Position numbers and translations under genes: made by a program. This document shows positions 1-4,609 of a stretch of DNA of 36,122 nt, piece by piece. The stretch lies in the NCBI GenBank assembly GCA_045643185.1, contig JAZUKH010000133.1:1-36122 (forward strand). Reading direction: 5' to 3'. The first letter of the stretch is position 1, and the number at the start of each line of letters is the position of its first letter. Below the pieces are notes generated by a model, which saw only the letters and a list, made by a program, of their open reading frames with translations, had not been told where the DNA came from and ran no database searches. Source of the DNA: RGIG464 sp045643185 (lineage in GTDB: Bacteria > Myxococcota_A > Bradymonadia > UBA4248).

Positions 1-20
1 CAGTGGCTTATAAGGAGGTT

Positions 21-47
21 ATGAAAGATGTTATACAGAATAATTAA
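21..47 (+). CDS. possible 8-codon leader or gene remnant
   Basis: A near-perfect Shine-Dalgarno (AAGGAGG, 13-19) lies just upstream of ATG at 21, but the frame closes after eight codons (MKDVIQNN) at TAA 45-47, four bases before the 28-bp array begins. It could be a leader peptide, or the start of a gene broken by growth of the array. The Shine-Dalgarno is plain; whether it is used is a guess. Confidence 0.2.
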   Translation: MKDVIQNN

Positions 48-50
48 TAA

Positions 51-197
51 TAGATACGGATAGGCTAGAGAAATTTGATAGATACGGATAGGCTAGAGAG
101 TATCGATAGATACGGATAGGCTAGAGAGTATCGATAGATACGGATAGGCTAGAGAGTATCGATAGATACGGATAGGCTAGAGAATTTCAATAGATAC
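51..197. repeat. 28-bp tandem repeat array, five copies plus a partial sixth
   Basis: Units start at 51, 79, 107, 135, 163 and 191, an exact 28-bp period. Each unit begins TAGATACGGATAGGCTAGAG. The three middle units are identical through AGTATCGA; the first and fifth differ only in the last third (AAATTTGA, AATTTCAA), and the sixth decays after TAGATAC. The middle units contain GATAC facing GTATC, so each can pair weakly with itself. There are no spacers between units, so this is a minisatellite-type array and not a CRISPR. Confidence 0.95.
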
Positions 198-581
198 AGG
201 ACAGAAGGTTGAGTCGATACAGAATGACGATACGCTTTCGATAAGAACGCATAAACGAAACTGGATACGCAACGACTCGTTGCGTAGGTACGTGACGCAT
301 ACGATATTTGGGTAGACCGATGACGCGCGTACAAAGAGAGTAAGTACAAAAAACACACGCAGAATCGATATGTACACAACGTGCTGGATAGGCACACGAA
401 AGTTTTTTCCATACATACGCTTCAACATGATTTGACGAGTACGGATTTAGCCGCTCAAACGTGTTGGATAGATAAGCTCAAACGAGTAGATACAACATAC
501 ACACAATCGCTGGATACATACAGACGCCTATTTTGGCGTACGATACGTACAGGCTGTTTCTATCACACAGAGGAGTATATC
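191..581. other. gene-poor stretch rich in GATAC/ATACG words
   Basis: I see no convincing gene here. The stretch looks like decayed continuation of the array: the word GATAC recurs on the plus strand at 193, 216, 229, 264, 489, 513 and 542, with many ATACG, ATACA and GTACA variants between. The density of short repeated words continues to about 780. Open frames exist on both strands but have no ribosome binding site and are explained by the repetitive sequence. Confidence 0.6.
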
Positions 582-749
582 ATGCATAAATTGATAAAAC
601 GTATAAATAAGACGATCTCAATACGTACAAGTAAGCAGATATATACAATATTCCCGATACGCAAAGGAATATTCATACTCGCCGATAGTGCGCCAGCGGT
701 GATACGTACAACAGAACGGCACGATACGATACAACGACGTGCTCGCTAG
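582..749 (+). CDS. small hypothetical basic protein, 55 aa
   Basis: ATG at 582 is preceded by AGAGGAG (569-575), a good Shine-Dalgarno at normal spacing, and the frame runs 55 codons to TAG. The product is Lys/Arg/Ile-rich (MHKLIKRINKTISIRTSK at the N-terminus) with no recognisable domain. The same frame is open upstream to about 381 but without a ribosome binding site, so 582 is the better start. The coding stretch is itself made of GATAC/ATACG words, which may mean that it is a chance frame in decayed repeat. I do not recognise the protein. Confidence 0.35.
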   Translation: MHKLIKRINKTISIRTSKQIYTIFPIRKGIFILADSAPAVIRTTERHDTIQRRAR

Positions 750-865
750 ATAACAATCTGTTAGCAGTCGTTTGATACATACAACGTTCATTTTAATAAT
801 ATATAGATAATAGAAGATATCTTTCGATAGAGTTTCGTTATCTCATACCGATAGGAGAACAAGTC

Positions 866-1036
866 ATGATGGTTTTAGAAGACAAGTTTCAGATGTCATA
901 CGACAAAATAGAAGCCGTGTACATGGTTTTGCGAAAACTAGGTGAGGATGATCCTAAGAGGTTTCAACAGGCCATGAGACAATGTCAACAGGCCATGAGG
1001 CTTATTCAGGAAACGGCTGACATGATCGATGGCTGA
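866..1036 (+). CDS. small hypothetical helical protein, 56 aa
   Basis: The frame starts at tandem ATGs (866 and 869) behind AGGAG (853-857) and ends at TGA 1034-1036. The 56-residue product is acidic to neutral, has no membrane segment, and its residue pattern suggests two or three helices. Near the C-terminus the pentapeptide QQAMR occurs twice (about residues 34-38 and 41-45), mirrored in the DNA by a repeated CAACAGGCCATGAG. It has no family that I recognise. It lies about 330 bases upstream of the 1368 gene on the same strand and may be part of the same accessory unit. The start context AAGTCATG recurs before other starts in this segment. Confidence 0.6.
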   Translation: MMVLEDKFQMSYDKIEAVYMVLRKLGEDDPKRFQQAMRQCQQAMRLIQETADMIDG

Positions 1037-1139
1037 CGGACTAGGGCAGAATTATGGCGCTTTGTCGCGCTCGATGGCAAAACGCTTTGGATCGGACACG
1101 GGGAGACAAGAAAATCGCTATGAAACAGGCAACTTGGAT

Positions 1140-1266
1140 ATGCAACAAATTAAATCGTTTATGCAACAAAACTTTTTTAACTAATTTTTTGATGCGTCGA
1201 ACCTGTGGTCTCATCGACATTTGTCGAATGCAACAAAAAATAAATTAAAAAATAAATTTGTTGCAT
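1140..1266. promoter_or_regulatory. iteron-like sites ATGCAACAAA, three direct and one inverted
   Basis: The decamer ATGCAACAAA occurs at 1140-1149, 1161-1170 and 1228-1237, and its exact reverse complement TTTGTTGCAT at 1257-1266. The first two are 21 bp apart (two helical turns). The last two form an inverted pair around a 19-bp spacer made only of A and T. Placed 100-230 bp upstream of the 1368 gene, they look like binding sites for a repressor or initiator, perhaps the winged-helix protein encoded downstream. That role is inferred. Confidence 0.7.
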
Positions 1267-1313
1267 ATTTCGCTCAACAACTTCTCGCAGTAAAACCGCT
1301 TTCAGAACGACGC

Positions 1314-1323
1314 GCTGGCCAGC
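1314..1323. promoter_or_regulatory. 10-bp palindrome GCTGGCCAGC
   Basis: A perfect palindrome about 45 bases before the 1368 start codon, between the iteron-like sites and the Shine-Dalgarno AAGGAG (1353-1358). It could be an operator half-structure; a chance palindrome of this length is also possible. Confidence 0.25.
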
Positions 1324-1367
1324 AATCGTTGTGAGAGCCTATCACCATTATATAAGGAGTAAAAACG

Positions 1368-3347
1368 ATGTCTAAACGCTTGATAAAGAACAAATCCGGT
1401 AACGTTGAATCTCAGAACAACCCGCTCAGCCAGTCAAAGGAAAAAGCCATGAATTTGCAGAACGCCGCTGAATGCCAGAACCCCGAAACCGCCACACTCA
1501 CCCAGAAGGAGAAAGTCGCCATGATGTCCCAGAACGCCGTTGAATGCCAGAACCCCGAAACCGCCACGCTCAACCCAGCGAGCACCCGCGCGTCGAACGT
1601 GGACTACTATGGTGATCGCTTGACCAGGCCGTCGCTCAAAACATGTTTGAGCAGTTTGATGGATGAACCACGAATCTGTCGCATTCTCAGACGTGCCGGA
1701 ATGCCAGATGATGATGATTCCGTTATTAAAGGCTTACGCGGTTTAAAAGGCTTTGATGCGTTGCCGTTATTTACAAAGCTCTATATTTCTGCCTGTGTAA
1801 CAGGCTGCCGAAATATTGAATTAGAAAGATGGCCAGATTCAAAATCAGACTACCGTAGAAATACAGATTTGCTCGAGACGATGAAACACTATGTGCATTT
1901 TGAAGGCTCGTTCAATATCGATCACTTTTGTGATACTGTCGTACCCGAAACAGGCTCAACGCTTTATGATCATTTTGCGCCGTGCTTCATTGATCGATAT
2001 GGGGTAATTCCCAGTCTATTATTGGAACCACAGTGGGATCCTTATTGTTTGATTTCGTCGGAAGAAGGACTGGCGTATAATGGAAAGGATTATCGGGATG
2101 AACACTATGAAATTCGGTTAAACGATGATCTTTCAAAAATCGGATGTGATGAGCCGTTAATATATCGTTGTTATTCTTATTCCGGTAATCGTGGCGAAAT
2201 GAGTTCATGGGAACGTTGCCATCTTGCGCATACGCGATTGAAACTCGTTTTGGATTGTTTTGGGCAACTTAAAGGTTTTTCTGGACTTCCGTTCAGCACA
2301 CAATGTCATATATGGCTTGCCACGGTGAAAATGCCTGTTCCGATTCATGTTATGAATAATGTATCTGACTATGTAGGACATAAGTTAGGTGAAGAGGATG
2401 GTTTGATTGTTCAAAACGGCTTTGTGACTTCACCTTTGTGCACCAAGTTGGCCTATCAAGGACAATACTCTGGAAGAGCTTATTCAAAGAAGATTCAAGA
2501 TCTGACAACATCAACGTTGAATGCCGATCACTGGTCTGAATTTGCTTATCAGAATTGCTGGAGAACCAATAGTATTCTTAATTTAGATTTGGCAACCGAT
2601 GAAATACATTTAGCTGTTATGTGTAATGACTGGGATGATAAACGCGAGGAGGGATGTCGATGGAAAGTGTTTGATGATAAAGACTGTTTCGTCGAATATA
2701 TGCTTGAGTACTATTCCACGTTATATGATGATTACCGTAGTGGTTTTTCGTATTTATTATCTGATGATGAACACGAATATGAATTAATGGAAGCTATTGG
2801 TGATGAAGAATGTCGCTTTGAAGCCTTAAAAAAAAAATGTCATGCGCCCATAGCGCGTAATGTCGAGAGCTCGGCGGAATGTCAACATTCCGCTGAGCCA
2901 GCGAAAGAGATGCATTGCCCTGCTTTTCCAATTCCATACGCGAATATCGACGAGGCGATCGCCAAAGCAAGTCGTGATCCTCGCTGGAATAGCTTGAGCG
3001 AAGGGAATAAACGCACGGATCTGGAAAAACAAGGCGTCAATTACAACTGGTCTGCTCGGGTTGAAGTTTTGTTTGATTATTTGGATGGCGCGGTGACGCG
3101 TCGCGACTTGCTGAAGGTATTGAAGGAAATTCCTGATTCGACGCTCAGAGGAATTCTGAAACGTATGTGTGACAATCAAAAGATCGTGAAGACCGTTCGA
3201 AGTTATTATGTTTCTAAGTCCGTGTATACGCCTGACTTGGAAGCAAAAATGAAGGAATACCAACAGAAAATGAAAGAATATCAAACTCAGCCGAGAGAAG
3301 AAAAAGTCAATGATTGCCAGAAAGATGGTGATTGTCATCGTTCATGA
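1368..3347 (+). CDS. large hypothetical protein with duplicated core and C-terminal winged helix, 659 aa
   Basis: The start is fixed by AAGGAG (1353-1358). I do not recognise a family. Visible parts, in order: a low-complexity N-terminus with two copies of a 23-24 residue unit (QNAAECQNPETATL at 31-44, QNAVECQNPETATL at 55-68); a Cys/Trp/Tyr-rich core, about 85-490, that looks internally duplicated (LKGF..LP at 126-132 and 301-307; LAYNG.DY near 235 and LAYQGQY near 361); a Lys-Lys-Lys run coded by A10 at 488-490; a linker (NVES..AECQ) that echoes the N-terminal one; a predicted winged helix at about 562-620; and a charged tail with KMKEYQ twice. There is no signal peptide or membrane segment. 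The core (about 1640-2840) looks more AT-rich than both ends. A DNA-binding regulator or sensor is plausible, since iteron-like sites lie upstream; this is inference. Confidence 0.85.
   Translation: MSKRLIKNKSGNVESQNNPLSQSKEKAMNLQNAAECQNPETATLTQKEKVAMMSQNAVECQNPETATLNPASTRASNVDYYGDRLTRPSLKTCLSSLMDEPRICRILRRAGMPDDDDSVIKGLRGLKGFDALPLFTKLYISACVTGCRNIELERWPDSKSDYRRNTDLLETMKHYVHFEGSFNIDHFCDTVVPETGSTLYDHFAPCFIDRYGVIPSLLLEPQWDPYCLISSEEGLAYNGKDYRDEHYEIRLNDDLSKIGCDEPLIYRCYSYSGNRGEMSSWERCHLAHTRLKLVLDCFGQLKGFSGLPFSTQCHIWLATVKMPVPIHVMNNVSDYVGHKLGEEDGLIVQNGFVTSPLCTKLAYQGQYSGRAYSKKIQDLTTSTLNADHWSEFAYQNCWRTNSILNLDLATDEIHLAVMCNDWDDKREEGCRWKVFDDKDCFVEYMLEYYSTLYDDYRSGFSYLLSDDEHEYELMEAIGDEECRFEALKKKCHAPIARNVESSAECQHSAEPAKEMHCPAFPIPYANIDEAIAKASRDPRWNSLSEGNKRTDLEKQGVNYNWSARVEVLFDYLDGAVTRRDLLKVLKEIPDSTLRGILKRMCDNQKIVKTVRSYYVSKSVYTPDLEAKMKEYQQKMKEYQTQPREEKVNDCQKDGDCHRS
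1437..1577 (+). repeat. in-gene repeat of a 23-24 residue linker unit
   Basis: Two in-frame units (residues 24-46 and 47-70 of the 659-aa protein) share KEK...QNA.ECQNPETATL. The DNA copies from 1458 and 1530 are nearly identical over 42 bp, with a 72-bp period, so the duplication is recent. Each unit also contains a purine-rich run followed by ATG (AAGGAAAAAGCCATG and GGAGAAAGTCGCCATG), so the repeat could carry alternative translation starts. Confidence 0.85.
2828..2837 (+). other. A10 homopolymer inside the 659-aa gene
   Basis: Ten consecutive A residues encode the end of Leu487 and Lys488-490. Loss of one A brings a TAG into frame after about six codons, and gain of one A brings a TAA after about eight. 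Slippage in either direction would therefore cut off the linker and winged helix. The tract lies at the boundary between the AT-rich core and the GC-richer C-terminal part. Confidence 0.9.
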
Positions 3348-3429
3348 GACCTCGCGCGCCATGACGGCGCGTGAGTTAGGCGCGTTGTGCTTTTGAGAGA
3401 TCGCGTATTTGGTTCAAGGCATTCAAGTC

Positions 3430-3615
3430 ATGATCAAAGATCTTTCAGAGGCTTGTGGAGGGGAACAATTTATTTTGTTCCGGGAACTATTTTTGTGGTC
3501 ATGCCAGGGTTGTTCTTTCTGTGGAATTGCCATAAGGGATGACGATCGGACTCACTCGTTGAAATGGAACAATTTTTTTACTCGATTGTTCCAAAACTGT
3601 TCTGCTTGTCGATGA
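3430..3615 (+). CDS. doubtful small Cys-rich ORF, 61 aa
   Basis: ATG at 3430 sits in the same context (AAGTCATG) as the 866 and 3690 starts, and the frame runs 61 codons. The product has six Cys, some as CQGCSFC, but no recognisable domain, and no real Shine-Dalgarno precedes it. Both inverted repeats described for this interval lie inside the frame, which argues that the interval is regulatory. I list it mainly because of the shared start context. Confidence 0.2.
   Translation: MIKDLSEACGGEQFILFRELFLWSCQGCSFCGIAIRDDDRTHSLKWNNFFTRLFQNCSACR
3462..3481. promoter_or_regulatory. inverted repeat GGAACAA...TTGTTCC (site 1)
   Basis: Perfect 7-bp arms around a 6-bp A/T spacer, about 210 bp upstream of the 3690 start. 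The core matches a second inverted repeat 100 bp downstream and resembles the GCAACAA core of the sites before the 1368 gene. It is probably an operator; the binding protein is unknown. Confidence 0.6.
3565..3593. promoter_or_regulatory. inverted repeat TGGAACAAT...ATTGTTCCA (site 2)
   Basis: Perfect 9-bp arms around an 11-bp spacer, about 100 bp upstream of the 3690 start. It shares GGAACAA/TTGTTCC with site 1. Two sites with one core and different spacers suggest dimer binding sites and not transcription terminators, as no T-run follows the arms. Confidence 0.65.
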
Positions 3616-3689
3616 TGAACTGCTCTATTATTCAAATTGCCCGTGATTATCGTACGTATCTGTCTCGATTACGTCGAAAGAGAGAAGTC

Positions 3690-4427
3690 ATGGCTAAATC
3701 GGGTTCCCAAAAAGAAGCGCGCGGCGCGTCGCGGCGAGCAAACGCCGAAGATTTTCGCAAAGCACAATGTGTGCTCGCGCGTGCAACGTCGTTCAGCACC
3801 ATGAAAAGCGCCGACAAGTTGTACTATTTAATGGGTTATGTCGATCTTCCGACGGAGTTCGCCATTTTGGTCGAAGCCGCGCGCTTGAACGGTATCAGTC
3901 CTGGTGATCTGTGTACGTGTTTAAGCAGCTATCCCGATTACTTTTTTGAGATCGAGACGAATTTGTGGTCAACGGCCGTGTATGCCGAGGAACATCATTA
4001 TTTGTTATTGGCGACACCGGTCATGTCGGAACGACCTGCGTCGCATTCGGACGCGTCACTGTGTGCGAGCGACGTGATGGCCACGCGTCGCGAACGTCCG
4101 TGTAAAAATGGCGTGACGTGTCTTTCGCTCGTCGAACTTGAAAATGCTGCGGAGGCTATTTGTCAGGCCAGCGAGTATAGGGTTCATCGCATGGACAACC
4201 GGGCGCTGTTGCTGCGTTTCATGCGTTCTTTAAACCTGCCTGTGCGCTCGAGGGATCTGGAAAAGCTCGCGTATGAGACACTTGGTTTTACCATCGCCAA
4301 AACGACGATGCGCAAATATCTGAGTGAACATCCCGACTTGTATGTTGCGCCCACACACGGGGTCTGGACGACGACGGAATTGGCAAAGTCGCTTGGCATG
4401 ACCGATTGGCGGCGTGATAAGACGTAG
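3690..4427 (+). CDS. hypothetical protein with two winged-helix-like modules, 245 aa
   Basis: The start chosen is ATG 3690 behind AAAGAGAG; an upstream open extension to 3564 overlaps inverted repeat 2 and has no ribosome binding site. No known family was recognised. Two segments resemble each other: residues about 40-96 and 168-229 each end in LS..PD, then a hydrophobic strand, then W[ST]T (LSSYPDYFFE...LWST at 78-95; LSEHPDLYVA...VWTT at 211-228). This is the pattern of a recognition helix followed by a beta-hairpin wing. A Ser/Arg/Cys-rich linker joins them. The second module also resembles the C-terminal winged helix of the 1368 gene. There is no signal peptide or membrane segment. It is probably a DNA-binding protein controlled by the inverted repeats in front of it; this is inference from layout. 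Confidence 0.75.
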   Translation: MAKSGSQKEARGASRRANAEDFRKAQCVLARATSFSTMKSADKLYYLMGYVDLPTEFAILVEAARLNGISPGDLCTCLSSYPDYFFEIETNLWSTAVYAEEHHYLLLATPVMSERPASHSDASLCASDVMATRRERPCKNGVTCLSLVELENAAEAICQASEYRVHRMDNRALLLRFMRSLNLPVRSRDLEKLAYETLGFTIAKTTMRKYLSEHPDLYVAPTHGVWTTTELAKSLGMTDWRRDKT

Positions 4428-4469
4428 TTATTTATGTGAATTGCATGATAGATATATTCATAATAAGTC

Positions 4470-4485
4470 GAAATATCAATATTTC
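4470..4485. promoter_or_regulatory. AT-rich palindrome GAAATAT-CA-ATATTTC upstream of adhE
   Basis: Perfect 7-bp arms with a 2-bp centre, 125-140 bp before the adhE start. It is a candidate operator. It does not match the Rex (TTGTGA..TCACAA) or FNR (TTGAT..ATCAA) consensus. Confidence 0.4.
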
Positions 4486-4501
4486 ATTCGATTTATTGTA
4501 T

Positions 4502-4520
4502 AAAAACTAAAATAGTTTTT
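4502..4520. promoter_or_regulatory. AT-rich palindrome AAAAACTA-AAA-TAGTTTTT upstream of adhE
   Basis: Perfect 8-bp arms with a 3-nt centre. The second arm ends in T5, so it might stop transcription weakly from the 3690 gene, but the stem has only one G-C pair. An operator or an AT-rich promoter element for adhE is as likely. The rest of 4428-4609 holds no gene. Confidence 0.35.
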
Positions 4521-4609
4521 CACTGATTAGCCTAAAATGGTCTAGAATCTATGGCTTTGGAGTGCAGACACAAGGTGTGTTTGCCCATAAACAAGTCATG
4601 GAGGCTAGC

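Noticed and set aside
51..197. CRISPR array
   Set aside because: Units of 28 bp follow each other directly without spacers, and no cas gene is in the window.
149..428. Minus-strand Cys- and Tyr-rich frames of 83-87 aa
   Set aside because: They are the complement of the repeat-derived stretch, lack a ribosome binding site, and owe their composition to the repeated words.
1054..1248. Possible 64-aa gene
   Set aside because: There is no Shine-Dalgarno, and three iteron-like sites lie inside or at its end; a regulatory interval explains it better.
4562..4609. Longer AdhE starting at GTG 4562 or ATG 4598
   Set aside because: Neither has a ribosome site, while ATG 4610 has GGAGG at five bases and gives the usual AdhE N-terminus.
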